DNA from: Cellulomonas phragmiteti
Lineage (GTDB): Bacteria > Actinomycetota > Actinomycetes > Actinomycetales > Cellulomonadaceae
DNA: 64,000 nucleotides
Assembly (NCBI RefSeq): GCF_016862775.1
Contig: NZ_BONP01000008.1
Span: 109,310-173,309 of the forward strand
Direction: 5' to 3'
Position numbers and translations under genes: made by a program. How positions within the stretch are numbered: position 1 is the first letter of the stretch; every line of letters begins with the position of its first letter. This document shows positions 9,984-18,586 of this stretch, piece by piece. The notes under the pieces are model-generated. The model ran no database searches and was not told the origin of the DNA. It worked only from the letters and a program-made list of their open reading frames with translations.

Positions 9984-10398
9984 GCGCGAGGTGGCACCCC
10001 CGTCGGGGGCGTCCGACGCGGCCTGCGTCTGGCTCACCACGCTCCGGCGCGACGGCTCGCCCCACGTCACGCCCGTGTGGTTCCTCCTCGAGGGCGGGAC
10101 CTGCTGGATCGCCAGCTCGACGGTGAACGTCAAGGTGACGAACATCCAGCACGACCCGCGGGTGGCGATCGCCGTCGACGGCTCGGGCGCACGACCCGCG
10201 GTCGCACAGGGACGTGCCCGGGTGCTGCCGATCGACACCCACCCGCGGCTGCTGCACGCGTTCGCCGTCAAGTACGGCGGCTGGGACGCCGCGGACGAGC
10301 GTCAGGACGGGCCGCGGGTCCTGCTCGAGGTCGCGATCGACCGCTGGCTGCTCCCCGCACGCCACGTGCTCCACGCACGCCACGAGGGGCGCCCCTGA
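9973..10398 (+). CDS. pyridoxamine 5'-phosphate oxidase-fold (PPOX) flavin or F420 protein
   Basis: A split-barrel protein of about 141 residues. AACVWLTTLRRDGSPHVTPVWFLLEGGTCWI is the usual first-strands signature (cited here only as the family hallmark around residues 17-45), followed by KVTNIQHDPRVAIAVDG and RGRARVLP. Such proteins bind FMN or F420 and reduce small substrates. The GTG at 9973 lies inside the end of the P450 gene (11-base overlap); a second in-frame GTG at 9991 is also possible. Translational coupling to the P450 suggests a shared oxidative pathway, but this is inference. Confidence 0.75.
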   Translation: MPAEREVAPPSGASDAACVWLTTLRRDGSPHVTPVWFLLEGGTCWIASSTVNVKVTNIQHDPRVAIAVDGSGARPAVAQGRARVLPIDTHPRLLHAFAVKYGGWDAADERQDGPRVLLEVAIDRWLLPARHVLHARHEGRP

Positions 10399-10442
10399 CG
10401 GGACGCCCCTCGGTGCCGAACTGATCGGGAGCAGCCGATCAG
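10384..10442. terminator. double hairpin between convergent PPOX gene and glnA1
   Basis: Two perfect stem-loops in tandem. GAGGGGCG (10384-10391) pairs with CGCCCCTC (10404-10411), and CTGATCGG (10421-10428) pairs with CCGATCAG (10435-10442) around GAGCAG. The second overlaps the glnA1 stop codon (10439-10441). Together they would stop transcription from both sides. Confidence 0.7.
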
Positions 10443-11863
10443 ACGTCGTAGTAGAGCTCGAACTCGTGCGGGTGCGGGCGCAGCCGGATCGGGTCGACCT
10501 CTGCCGAGCGCTTGTAGTCGATCCACGTCTGGATGAGGTCCGGCGTGAAGACGTTGCCGGCCGTCAGGAAGTCGTGGTCGCGCTCGAGGTTGTCGAGGAC
10601 CTCGGACAGGGAGCCCGGGACCTGCTGGATGAGGGCGTGCTCCTCGGGGGGGAGCTCGTAGAGGTCCTTGTCGACCGGGTCCGGCGGCTCGATCCGGTTC
10701 TGGATGCCGTCGAGACCGGCCATCAGCATGGCCGCGAACGCCAGGTACGGGTTCGACGACGGGTCCGGCACGCGGAACTCGACGCGCTTGGCCTTCGGGT
10801 TCGAGCCGGTCACCGGGATGCGGATGCACGCGGAGCGGTTGCGCGCCGAGTAGACCAGGTTGACGGGGGCCTCGAAGCCGGGAACGAGGCGGTGGTACGA
10901 GTTCACCGTGGGGTTGGTGAACGCGAGCAGCGAGGGCGCGTGCTTGAGCAGGCCGCCGATGTACCAGCGGGCGACGTCCGACAGGCCGCCGTAGCCCTTC
11001 TCGTCGAAGAACAGCGGCTCGCCGTCCTTCCACAGGGACTGGTGCACGTGCATGCCCGAGCCGTTGTCGCCGAAGAGCGGCTTCGGCATGAACGTCGCCG
11101 TGTGGCCGTTCTCGTGCGCGACGTTCTTGACGACGTACTTGAACAGCTGCACCTTGTCCGCGGACTTGGCGAGCGTGTCGAACCGGTAGTTGATCTCGGC
11201 CTGGCCGGCCGTGCCGACCTCGTGGTGCGCGCGCTCGACCTGCAGGCCCAGGGCGTCGAGCTGCAGGGAGATCTGGTCGCGCAGGTCCGCGAAGTGGTCG
11301 ACCGGCGAGACGGGGAAGTAGCCGCCCTTGTAGGGCGTCTTGTGGCCGAGGTTGCCACCCTCCTCCTTGCGGCCCGTGTTCCACGCCGCCTCGATGGAGT
11401 CGATGTAGTAGAACGACGCGTCCTGGCGGGTCTGGAACCGGATGTCGTCGAAGATGTAGAACTCGGCCTCGGGCGCGAAGAACGCGGTGTCCGCGATGCC
11501 GGTCGACTTGAGGTACGCCTCGGCCTTGGCGGCGACCTGACGCGGGTCGCGGCTGTAGGGCTCGTCGGTGTAGGGGTCGACGATGTGGAAGTTGATGTTC
11601 AGGGTCTTCTCGACGCGGAACGGGTCGATGTACGCCGTCGTCACGTCGGGCATCAGCTTCATGTCCGACTCGTGGATCGCCTGGAAGCCGCGGATCGACG
11701 ACCCGTCGAACATCTGGCCGTCCGTGAAGAAGTCCAGGTCGAGCGAGTAGGCCGGCACGTTGAAGTGCTGCATCACGCCCGGCAGGTCACAGAACCGCAC
11801 GTCGACGAACTTGACGTCCTCGCTCTTGATGAACGCCAGGACTTCCTCTGGCTTCGTGAACAT
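10439..11863 (-). CDS. glnA1: glutamine synthetase type I (GSI-beta), main assimilatory enzyme
   Basis: A 474-residue subunit of the dodecameric ATP-dependent glutamine synthetase. [40 protein letters not shown] and [11 protein letters not shown] carry metal and substrate ligands. The adenylylation loop DLYELPPEE near residue 400 has the target tyrosine, so GlnE can control it. GAGGAG lies before the ATG. Upstream, a -10-like TAGCCT (11914-11909) and a four-half-site GlnR box (11962-11925) indicate activation by GlnR under nitrogen limitation. It is convergent with the PPOX gene and divergent from an RDD protein. Confidence 0.97.
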   Translation of the reverse strand: MFTKPEEVLAFIKSEDVKFVDVRFCDLPGVMQHFNVPAYSLDLDFFTDGQMFDGSSIRGFQAIHESDMKLMPDVTTAYIDPFRVEKTLNINFHIVDPYTDEPYSRDPRQVAAKAEAYLKSTGIADTAFFAPEAEFYIFDDIRFQTRQDASFYYIDSIEAAWNTGRKEEGGNLGHKTPYKGGYFPVSPVDHFADLRDQISLQLDALGLQVERAHHEVGTAGQAEINYRFDTLAKSADKVQLFKYVVKNVAHENGHTATFMPKPLFGDNGSGMHVHQSLWKDGEPLFFDEKGYGGLSDVARWYIGGLLKHAPSLLAFTNPTVNSYHRLVPGFEAPVNLVYSARNRSACIRIPVTGSNPKAKRVEFRVPDPSSNPYLAFAAMLMAGLDGIQNRIEPPDPVDKDLYELPPEEHALIQQVPGSLSEVLDNLERDHDFLTAGNVFTPDLIQTWIDYKRSAEVDPIRLRPHPHEFELYYDV

Positions 11864-11924
11864 CCGCTGCTCCTCGGTCGATGGTGCCCGGTCGTCCCGG
11901 GCAGAGCGAGGCTAGGAGCGGGGC

Positions 11925-11962
11925 GTTTCCCCGCCGTGGCCTCACTGTTTCCGGGAGGTTAC
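11925..11962 (-). promoter_or_regulatory. GlnR-type operator of glnA1
   Basis: Read toward glnA1, four 5-base half-sites are spaced by exactly 6 bases: GTAAC, n6, GAAAC, n6, GCCAC, n6, GAAAC. This matches the actinobacterial GlnR consensus GTnAC-n6-GaAAC repeated twice, with one deviation (GCCAC for GTnAC). The box covers the expected -35 region of the TAGCCT (11914-11909) promoter, a position typical for activation. No glnR gene is in this window. Confidence 0.8.
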
Positions 11963-12039
11963 GGACCTGCGTGCGAGGTAACGATCGCACGACACGGCCG
12001 GTGTGTCCGGTGATCCGCGGCCCCACGTACGCTGAACGC

Positions 12040-12543
12040 ATGGTGACGCGTGACTCGGTGGGCTCGTGGCTCGAGGGGGGTCCGGGGGGCGGCGACGACG
12101 GTGCCGCGCGCGGGACCCGACTGGGCCTGCCCGCCGCGGGGCCGGGCTCGCTCGCCCGCCTGGGGCGCCGCATGGCCGCCCTCACGGTCGACTGGGTCGC
12201 CTGCCTCGCCGTGTCGGCGCTGCTGCTGCCGGCGCGCGCCGACGGGCTCTTCCTGCTGCGCGGTGACTCGCTCGGCACGCTGGCGGTCTTCGCGGTCGAG
12301 AACCTCGTGCTCGTCGCGACGCTCGGCCACACCCTGGGTCACCGGCTGCTGGGCCTGCAGGTGCAGCGCGTCGTGCCTGCCGCACCCGGGGCGTCGCCGA
12401 CCGTGCGGGCCGGGTCGCCCGGTCTGCTGTCCGCGCTCGTGCGCACGGCGCTGCTCTGCCTCGTCCTGCCCGCCGCGGTGTGGGACGGCGACGGTCGCGG
12501 CCTGCACGACCGCGCCGCGGGCACGGTCCTCGTCCGGCGCTGA
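12040..12543 (+). CDS. RDD family membrane protein
   Basis: A 167-residue membrane protein with the RDD pattern: an Arg-containing first helix (RLGRRMAALTVDWVACLAV, about 43-61), a second helix near 83-100, and a C-terminal RTALLCLVLPAAVWDGDGRG leading to HDRAAGTVLV. RDD proteins are small transporters or ion-exchange proteins of mostly unknown substrate. TACGCT lies 6 bases before the ATG at 12040, a leaderless layout that supports this start over longer options. The same family sits beside glnA1 in mycobacteria, so this is conserved synteny. Confidence 0.82.
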   Translation: MVTRDSVGSWLEGGPGGGDDGAARGTRLGLPAAGPGSLARLGRRMAALTVDWVACLAVSALLLPARADGLFLLRGDSLGTLAVFAVENLVLVATLGHTLGHRLLGLQVQRVVPAAPGASPTVRAGSPGLLSALVRTALLCLVLPAAVWDGDGRGLHDRAAGTVLVRR

Positions 12544-12565
12544 CGCACCCCGACGAGCGGCGCCG

Positions 12566-12581
12566 GACGGCGCACGCCGTC
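12566..12581. terminator. small hairpin at the convergent RDD/DUF4191 ends
   Basis: GACGGC and GCCGTC pair across GCAC at 12566-12581, overlapping the DUF4191 stop. It is a short stem and may end either transcript. Confidence 0.35.
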
Positions 12582-13317
12582 AGCGACCGCGCATCCCCTT
12601 GCGGTCAGGGCGGGCACGGGTCGGGTCGATGCCCTTCGGCACGGGCAGCTTGGCGCCACCGAGGGACGTCACGCGGCGCAGCACGACGGCGACCTCGTCC
12701 TTGGTCAGCCGCCCCTTGAGCCGGCTGACCTCGCGCGGCAGCTTGCGCAGCGGGACCTGGCCCTCGCCGTCGCCCACCTGGATGAGGTGGATCGGTGCCC
12801 CGGACACGACGCGCGCCGTGCGCTTGCGCTCGGCCTCGAGGAGCTTGCCGATGCGGTGCGCCGGCCCTTCGCCGACGAGCACGACGCCCGGGCGCCCGAC
12901 ACCGCGGAACACCAGGTCCTGCGTCCGCGGGTCGACGGCGACGGGCTCCTGCGTGAAGGTCCAGCCGCGACGCAGGGTCCCCAGTGCGGCCAGCGAGGCG
13001 CCGGGCTGCCCGTCGATGCGGGTGTACGCGGCGGTCTCGGCACGCCGCGCGAGCACGAACATCGCCCCGAGCAGCGCGAACGGGATGCTGAGGACCAGCA
13101 CGTAGACCAGCTGGCCGATGAGCATGCCGATCACCACACCGAGCGTGACGACCGCGACGACGACGCCCAGCATGATCCAGGTGACCGCGGGATCGGACTG
13201 CCGGGTCACCTGGTAGGCCTGCCAGACCTGGTGGTACCAGCGGGTCTTCTTGACCTTCCCGGTGCCCGCCCCCGTCGGGGAGGAGCCCTGCGGGGACGTG
13301 GAGCGCTCGCGTGCCAT
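12580..13317 (-). CDS. DUF4191 family membrane protein
   Basis: A 245-residue protein of an actinobacterial-only family. A charged N-terminus (about 1-45) precedes two adjacent membrane helices (about 45-68 and 72-92), then a basic cytosolic domain with PGVVLVGEGPAHRIGKLLEAERKRTARVV. The C-terminus is strongly basic. The function is unknown. TAGACT lies 8 bases before the ATG. It stands directly downstream of lipA on the same strand, as in mycobacteria, so a link to membrane or lipoate metabolism is possible but unproven. Confidence 0.85.
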   Translation of the reverse strand: MARERSTSPQGSSPTGAGTGKVKKTRWYHQVWQAYQVTRQSDPAVTWIMLGVVVAVVTLGVVIGMLIGQLVYVLVLSIPFALLGAMFVLARRAETAAYTRIDGQPGASLAALGTLRRGWTFTQEPVAVDPRTQDLVFRGVGRPGVVLVGEGPAHRIGKLLEAERKRTARVVSGAPIHLIQVGDGEGQVPLRKLPREVSRLKGRLTKDEVAVVLRRVTSLGGAKLPVPKGIDPTRARPDRKGMRGR

Positions 13318-13366
13318 GACCCGGGAGTCTACCGGCGCGTGCCGGTGCGACCGGCCCGGGTCCGCG

Positions 13367-14380
13367 TCAGCCCGCCGTGGTGCGGGCGATCAGCGCCGAC
13401 GCCTCCTGGCGGGCCGTCGTCGGCTCCCCGAGGTGGGCCAGCGCGGCCGGGATCTCGAGCCCGCGTCGGCGCATCGCCTGGCCCCACAGGCGCCCGGCGC
13501 GGTACGACGAGCGCACCAGCGGCCCGGACATCACCCCGAGGAACCCGATCCGCTCCGCCTCGTCCGAGAGCTCGACGAACTCCTCGGGGCGCACCCACCG
13601 GTCGACCGGGTGGTGGCGCACGGACGGCCGCAGGTACTGCGTGATGGTGATGAGGTCGCACCCCGCCTCGTGCAGGTCGCGCAGCGCCTCGACGACCTCC
13701 TCGGTCGTCTCGCCCATGCCGAGGATGAGGTTGGACTTGGTGACCAGGCCGGCCTCGCGCGCCCGCGTCAGCACGGACAGGGAGCGCTCGTACCGGAACG
13801 CCGGGCGGATCTGCTTGAAGATCCGCGGCACGGTCTCGAGGTTGTGGGCCAGCACCTCGGGGCGCGACTCGTTGACGACGTCGAGCAGCTCGGGCACGGC
13901 GTTGAAGTCGGGGATCAGCAGCTCGACGCCGGTGCCGGGGTTCAGCGCGTGGATCTGACGGACGGTCTCGGCGTACAGCCACGCCCCGCCGTCGGGCAGG
14001 TCGTCGCGGGCGACGCCCGTGATCGTCGAGTACTTCAGGCCCATGGCCTGGACCGACTCCGCGACGCGGCGCGGCTCGTCGGTGTCCAGGTCGGCCGGCT
14101 TGCCGGTGTCGATCTGGCAGAAGTCGCAGCGCCGCGTGCACTGGTCACCCCCGATGAGGAAGGTGGCCTCGCGGTCCTCCCAGCACTCGAAGATGTTGGG
14201 GCAGCCCGCCTCCTCGCACACCGTGTGCAGGCCCTCGCGGCGCACCAGGCCCTTGAGCTCGCTGTACTCCGGGCCCGTGGTGGCGCGCGTGCGGATCCAC
14301 TCCGGCTTCTTCTCGATCGGGGTGGCGGCGTTGCGGGCCTCCACCCGGAGCATCCGGCGTCCCTCGGGAGCGATCGTCAC
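13367..14380 (-). CDS. lipA: lipoyl synthase (radical SAM)
   Basis: A 337-residue Fe-S enzyme that inserts two sulfurs into protein-bound octanoyl groups. The auxiliary cluster motif [12 protein letters not shown] is near 56-67, and the radical-SAM motif CTRRCDFCQ follows near 82-90. [18 protein letters not shown] and [10 protein letters not shown] are typical core segments, and RSSYRAG near the C-terminus includes the third ligand for the auxiliary cluster. The GTG at 14380 has TAGGGT 6 bases upstream (14392-14387), a leaderless layout. Its client SucB lies 8 kb away, and lipB is separated from it by one inserted gene. Confidence 0.97.
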   Translation of the reverse strand: MTIAPEGRRMLRVEARNAATPIEKKPEWIRTRATTGPEYSELKGLVRREGLHTVCEEAGCPNIFECWEDREATFLIGGDQCTRRCDFCQIDTGKPADLDTDEPRRVAESVQAMGLKYSTITGVARDDLPDGGAWLYAETVRQIHALNPGTGVELLIPDFNAVPELLDVVNESRPEVLAHNLETVPRIFKQIRPAFRYERSLSVLTRAREAGLVTKSNLILGMGETTEEVVEALRDLHEAGCDLITITQYLRPSVRHHPVDRWVRPEEFVELSDEAERIGFLGVMSGPLVRSSYRAGRLWGQAMRRRGLEIPAALAHLGEPTTARQEASALIARTTAG

Positions 14381-14542
14381 GGATCCACCCTAGCCCGCCG
14401 CCGGCCCTGGACCCCTGCCCGGACGGTGTGACGGGGACCTCGGTCCCGCGCGCCCGCAGCCGCGCGGGGGCAGGCTGGACGAAACGGTCGCGCACGGCGG
14501 AGGTCCGCCGGGCGCGACGGCCGGCCTGGAGGAGGTGGCGCG

Positions 14543-15046
14543 ATGCGCGTCCTGGTGACGGTCGCGTCTCGGCACGGCGCGACGCGCGAGATGGGGTCCG
14601 AGGTCGCGGAGCAGCTGCGCGCCGCGGGCCACGACGTGGACGAGGTCGAGCCTGACGACGTCGAGCACGTGGACCCCTACGACGCCGTGGTCATGGGCTC
14701 CGCGGTGTACGTCGGGCGGCTCGGGCTCGGTCTGCGTGACCTGGTCGACCGGCAGGCCGGTCAGCTGCGGCAGCGGCCGTCGTGGCTGTTCTGGTCCGGA
14801 CCGGTCGGCGACCCGCCGATGCCGGCGACGGTCCCCGACGACGTGACGGACATCGCGCGGACGACGGGGGTGCGGGACGTGGCGGTGTTCGCCGGCCGCC
14901 TCGACCGTGACGGGCTCAACATCTCCGAGCGGGCGCTCGTGGCCCTCACCCGGGCGGACGCCGGCGACTTCCGCGACCTCGACGCGGTGCGGGCGTGGGC
15001 GCAGGGGATCGCGCGGGCGCTGCGCTCGCTGCAGCGGGAGGGCTAG
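14543..15046 (+). CDS. flavodoxin-domain protein (HemG-like)
   Basis: A 167-residue flavodoxin fold. The FMN phosphate loop is at the N-terminus ([13 protein letters not shown], about 6-18), followed by [14 protein letters not shown] and a [10 protein letters not shown] loop. It resembles the flavodoxin domain proteins related to menaquinone-dependent protoporphyrinogen oxidase, but that role is not shown here. A strong GGAGGAGGT site precedes the ATG. It is inserted on the opposite strand between lipA and lipB and overlaps the lipB end tail to tail by 4 bases. An electron-transfer role is inference. Confidence 0.82.
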   Translation: MRVLVTVASRHGATREMGSEVAEQLRAAGHDVDEVEPDDVEHVDPYDAVVMGSAVYVGRLGLGLRDLVDRQAGQLRQRPSWLFWSGPVGDPPMPATVPDDVTDIARTTGVRDVAVFAGRLDRDGLNISERALVALTRADAGDFRDLDAVRAWAQGIARALRSLQREG

Positions 15047-15753
15047 CCGGCCGTGCGCCCGCCGCTCGGCGAGCGCACCGCCGCGCCGTGCGGGCCGGCG
15101 AGCAGGGGTGTCAGCGTGTCGTGGAGGTGGGCGACGACCAGGGGTGTGACCTCGGCGATCGTCACCTCGCGCCCCGCCTCGTCCGAGAGCGTGGTGACGT
15201 CGGCGTCGTCGATGCCGCAGGGCACGATCCGGGAGTACCAGTCGAGCGACGCGGTGCAGTTCAGCGCGAAGCCGTGCATGGTCGTGCCCCGCGCGACACG
15301 GACCCCGATCGCGGCGACCTTGCGTGCGCGCCGGGGGACCGGAGCGGTGCCGGCGTCGTCCGCGGGCAGCCAGACGCCGCTGCGGCCCTCGACGCGCCCG
15401 GCGCCCACCCCCACGTCGGCGCACGTGCGGATCAGCGCCTCCTCCAGCGCCCGGACGTAGCGCACGACGTCGACGGGCTCGGCCAGGCGCACGATCGGGT
15501 ACCCCACGAGCTGGCCGGGACCGTGCCAGGTGATGCGTCCGCCGCGGTCGACGTCCACGACCGGGGTGCCGTCCTGCGGCCGGTCCGAGCGCGCCGTCCG
15601 CTTGCCCGCGGTGTAGACCGGCTCGTGCTCGACCAGCAGCAGGGTGTCCTCGCGCTCCCCGGCAGCGACGGCGGCGTGGACCTCGCGCTGCAGCTCCCAG
15701 GTCGGGACGTACGGCTGCAGGCGTGTGCCGAGCTCGAGGGGGTCGACGTGCAT
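15043..15753 (-). CDS. lipB: lipoyl(octanoyl) transferase
   Basis: A 236-residue enzyme that moves octanoyl from acyl carrier protein to lipoyl domains. Key features are [18 protein letters not shown], the catalytic Lys in [18 protein letters not shown], and the catalytic Cys in PCGI. The ATG at 15753 has TAGCCT 7 bases upstream (15766-15761), indicating a leaderless transcript and fixing the start. It works with LipA and SucB encoded in this window. Confidence 0.95.
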   Translation of the reverse strand: MHVDPLELGTRLQPYVPTWELQREVHAAVAAGEREDTLLLVEHEPVYTAGKRTARSDRPQDGTPVVDVDRGGRITWHGPGQLVGYPIVRLAEPVDVVRYVRALEEALIRTCADVGVGAGRVEGRSGVWLPADDAGTAPVPRRARKVAAIGVRVARGTTMHGFALNCTASLDWYSRIVPCGIDDADVTTLSDEAGREVTIAEVTPLVVAHLHDTLTPLLAGPHGAAVRSPSGGRTAG

Positions 15754-15763
15754 GGTCGTCAGG

Positions 15764-16252
15764 CTATGCCGTCGTCGAGGTGGGGCGGTCGGTCACGCCC
15801 TCCGAGGGGGCGGGCAGCTGGGCCCAGGGCGCGACGACCTCGCGCATGAGCTCCTCGAGCAGGGCGCGACGCTCCGGCGGCAGGTGGCCGAGGACCTCCT
15901 GCTGGGCGGGTGCGGGGTCGGCGCACGCGGCGAGCGCGGCGCTGCCCTGCGGGGTGATCGCCACGACGTGGCGACGGCGGTCCTCGGCGTGGGGGCGGCG
16001 GGTGACGTAGTCGGTGCGCACGAGCCGGGCGACGACGCGGCTCATCGTCTGCTCGGTGACCCCGCACGCGTCGGCCAGCTCGCGCTGCGACATGGGGGCC
16101 ATGGTGAGGTGGACCAGCACCGGCAGGCTCGCGTGGTTGAGGTCCCAGGAGGCGAGGTGGGCGTCCCAGGCGCGCTCGATGCGCCGTGCCGTCGCCGACA
16201 GCATCCGACCCACGGGCCAGTGGTCGGGCGGCGGACCCTGCTCCATGCTCAC
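15764..16252 (-). CDS. MarR family transcriptional regulator
   Basis: A winged-helix regulator of about 162 residues. [23 protein letters not shown] near 59-81 forms the recognition helix, and [18 protein letters not shown] is the wing. The GTG at 16252 is preferred because GGGAG stands about 7 bases upstream; the ATG at 16246 is an alternative. It is divergent from an MMPL exporter, and a perfect 14-base palindrome lies over that gene's start (16296-16309). This is the classic layout of a repressor controlling an efflux gene and probably itself. The ligand is unknown. Confidence 0.88.
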   Translation of the reverse strand: MSMEQGPPPDHWPVGRMLSATARRIERAWDAHLASWDLNHASLPVLVHLTMAPMSQRELADACGVTEQTMSRVVARLVRTDYVTRRPHAEDRRRHVVAITPQGSAALAACADPAPAQQEVLGHLPPERRALLEELMREVVAPWAQLPAPSEGVTDRPTSTTA

Positions 16253-16265
16253 GCGTTCTCCCGGT

Positions 16266-16309
16266 TTGCCGAGTCGCCGGTCCGGCCTCATGATACTCAG
16301 CATGCTGAG
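16266..16309 (+). promoter_or_regulatory. MMPL promoter with MarR-type palindromic operator
   Basis: TTGCCG (16266-16271) and CATGAT (16289-16294) are spaced by 17 bases, and CATGAT lies 7 bases before the ATG at 16302, giving a leaderless promoter. CTCAGCATGCTGAG (16296-16309) is a perfect palindrome that covers the predicted start of transcription and the start codon. Binding there would block polymerase directly. Confidence 0.65.
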
Positions 16310-18566
16310 GAATCGCGTGGCCCGAGCGGTCGCCGTCGCCGTGGTGCTCGTCGTCTGGATGGGACTGGCCTCGGTGGGCGGCGCCGCCCAGGGGCGGCTG
16401 TCCCAGGTCCAGACCAACGACTCCGCGGCGTTCCTGCCGTCGTCGGCACAGTCCACGCTGGCCGCTGAGGCCTCACGCGAGTTCGTCGACACGCAGACCC
16501 TACCCGCGCTCGTCGTGCTGACCCCCGCCGGGGGTGGCGACGTCACCCCGGAGCAGCTCGCAGCGGTCGCGGGCTTCGCCGCGCGGTTCCCCGACGTCGC
16601 CGTCGCGGGCGGCACCTGGTCCGACCACCTCACCGGCGACATCGCGCCGGTCCCCGCGCAGGACGGCGAGGCGATCCTGCTGGCCGTCCCGCTCGACGCA
16701 GCGTCGGCCGGGATCCTGGTCGACGAGGAGTCCCTCACCAACCTGCTGGTCGCGGACCTGCGCGACGGGCTCGCCGAGGACCTCGGTGCGACCGCGGCCG
16801 ACGCCGGCCCGCTCGGGCTCCAGGCCTGGGTCACCGGACCGGCCGGGTTCATCACCGATCTCGGGACCGCGTTCGCGGGCATCGACGGCCTCCTGCTGCT
16901 CGTCGCCCTCGGCGCGGTGCTGCTCATCCTCGTCGTCGTCTACCGCTCGCCGTTCCTGCCGCTCGTCGTCATCCTCACCGCCGTCTTCGCGCTCGCGCTC
17001 GCCGGGCTCGTCGTGTACGAGCTCGCCGACGCCGGCGTCCTCGTGCTCAACGGCCAGGCGCAGGGCATCCTGTCGATCCTCGTCGTGGGCGCCGCGGTCG
17101 ACTACTCCCTGCTGCTCGTCGCGCGGTACCGCGAGGAGCTGCGCCACGTCGACCACCCGGCCGACGCCATGCGCGTGGCGTGGCGGCAGTCCCTCGAGCC
17201 CATCGCGGCGAGCGCCGGCACGGTCGTCGCCGGTCTGCTGTGCCTCCTGCTGTCGGACCTCGCGTCCAACCGCAGCCTGGGACCCGTGGCCGCGATCGGC
17301 ATCGGCGCGGCACTGCTCGCCGCCCTCACCCTGCTGCCCGCGATCCTCCTCGTCGCGGGTCGGCGCTCGCGCGCGCTCTTCTGGCCGCGGGCCCCGCGGC
17401 GGGCGGACGCGTCCGGGCCTGCGACGCACGGCGAGCACGCGACTGCCGTCGCACCCGCCGCGGTCGACGCGTCCGAGGGCACCGGCCTGTGGGCCCGGTG
17501 GGCCCGGTTCGTCGCCCGCCGCGCCCGCCCCGTCTGGATCGTCAGTGCCACGGTGCTCCTGCTCGCCGCCGTCTTCGTGCCGACGTTCCGCGCGGGAGGC
17601 ACCAGCCAGAGCGACGTCTTCCTCACCGCCGTCGACTCGGTCGCCGGTGAGGAGGTGCTGGCCGAGCACTTCCCGGCCGGCGCCGTGCAGCCCGCCCTCG
17701 TCGTGGTGCCGCAGGCCGACCTCGACGCGGTCGTCGACGCCGCGCAGGGCGTCGAGGGGATCTCCTCCGCCGCGGCGTACACCGGCGCGCCCGCGGGTGC
17801 GCCCGGCGCCGGGTCGGCCCCCGCGGTCGTCGTCGACGGTCGCGTCCGGGTCGACGTGGTCACCGACGCGCCGTCCGACAGCCAGGAGGCCGTGGACGCC
17901 GTCGCCGACCTGCGCGCGGCGGTCACGGCCGTGGCGCCCGACGCCCTCGTCGGCGGGCCGGCCGCGGAGACCCTGGACACGCAGATCGCCAGCGAGCGCG
18001 ACCTGCGCGTCATCGTGCCGGTCGTGCTGGTCGTGATCCTGCTGATCCTCATGCTGCTGCTGCGCTCGGTCGTGGCGGGCGTCCTGCTCATGGCGGCCAA
18101 CGTGCTGTCGTTCGGCGCGGCGATCGGCCTCTCGGCGGTGGTGTTCAACCACGTGCTCGACCTGCCCGACGCGGATCCGGTGGTGCCCCTGTACGGGTTC
18201 GTGTTCCTCGTCGCGCTGGGCGTCGACTACTCGATCTTCCTCATGACACGCGTGCGCGAGGAGTCCCGGGCCGTCGGGACGCGTGACGGCGTCACGCGTG
18301 GGCTGGCGGTCACCGGGGGAGTCATCACGTCGGCCGGCCTGGTGCTCGCGACGACCTTCGCGGCGCTCGCCGTCATCCCGTTGCTGTTCCTCGCGCAGCT
18401 CGCCTTCATCGTGGCGCTCGGCGTGCTCGTCGACACGTTCGTGGTGCGGAGCCTGCTCGTGCCCGGGCTGGTGCACGACCTGGGACCGCGCACCTGGTGG
18501 CCGAGCGCGCTCGCGCGGCGCCCGGAGCACGGGGTGCACGCCGCGTCCGGTGCGGCCGCGACCTGA
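16302..18566 (+). CDS. MMPL/RND family transporter
   Basis: A membrane protein of about 754 residues with the MMPL architecture: one N-terminal helix, an outside domain (about 30-180), five helices near 185-370, a loop, then a second set of one helix, an outside domain (about 430-560) and five helices. VGAAVDYSLLLVARYREE and ALGVDYSIFLMTRVREE are the paired proton-relay signatures. Such proteins export lipids or drugs with proton motive force. The divergent MarR gene and palindrome indicate inducible efflux. An in-frame ATG at 16290 would add 4 residues. Confidence 0.92.
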   Translation: MLRNRVARAVAVAVVLVVWMGLASVGGAAQGRLSQVQTNDSAAFLPSSAQSTLAAEASREFVDTQTLPALVVLTPAGGGDVTPEQLAAVAGFAARFPDVAVAGGTWSDHLTGDIAPVPAQDGEAILLAVPLDAASAGILVDEESLTNLLVADLRDGLAEDLGATAADAGPLGLQAWVTGPAGFITDLGTAFAGIDGLLLLVALGAVLLILVVVYRSPFLPLVVILTAVFALALAGLVVYELADAGVLVLNGQAQGILSILVVGAAVDYSLLLVARYREELRHVDHPADAMRVAWRQSLEPIAASAGTVVAGLLCLLLSDLASNRSLGPVAAIGIGAALLAALTLLPAILLVAGRRSRALFWPRAPRRADASGPATHGEHATAVAPAAVDASEGTGLWARWARFVARRARPVWIVSATVLLLAAVFVPTFRAGGTSQSDVFLTAVDSVAGEEVLAEHFPAGAVQPALVVVPQADLDAVVDAAQGVEGISSAAAYTGAPAGAPGAGSAPAVVVDGRVRVDVVTDAPSDSQEAVDAVADLRAAVTAVAPDALVGGPAAETLDTQIASERDLRVIVPVVLVVILLILMLLLRSVVAGVLLMAANVLSFGAAIGLSAVVFNHVLDLPDADPVVPLYGFVFLVALGVDYSIFLMTRVREESRAVGTRDGVTRGLAVTGGVITSAGLVLATTFAALAVIPLLFLAQLAFIVALGVLVDTFVVRSLLVPGLVHDLGPRTWWPSALARRPEHGVHAASGAAAT

Positions 18567-18586
18567 CCGCCTCCTAGAGTGGCGGC

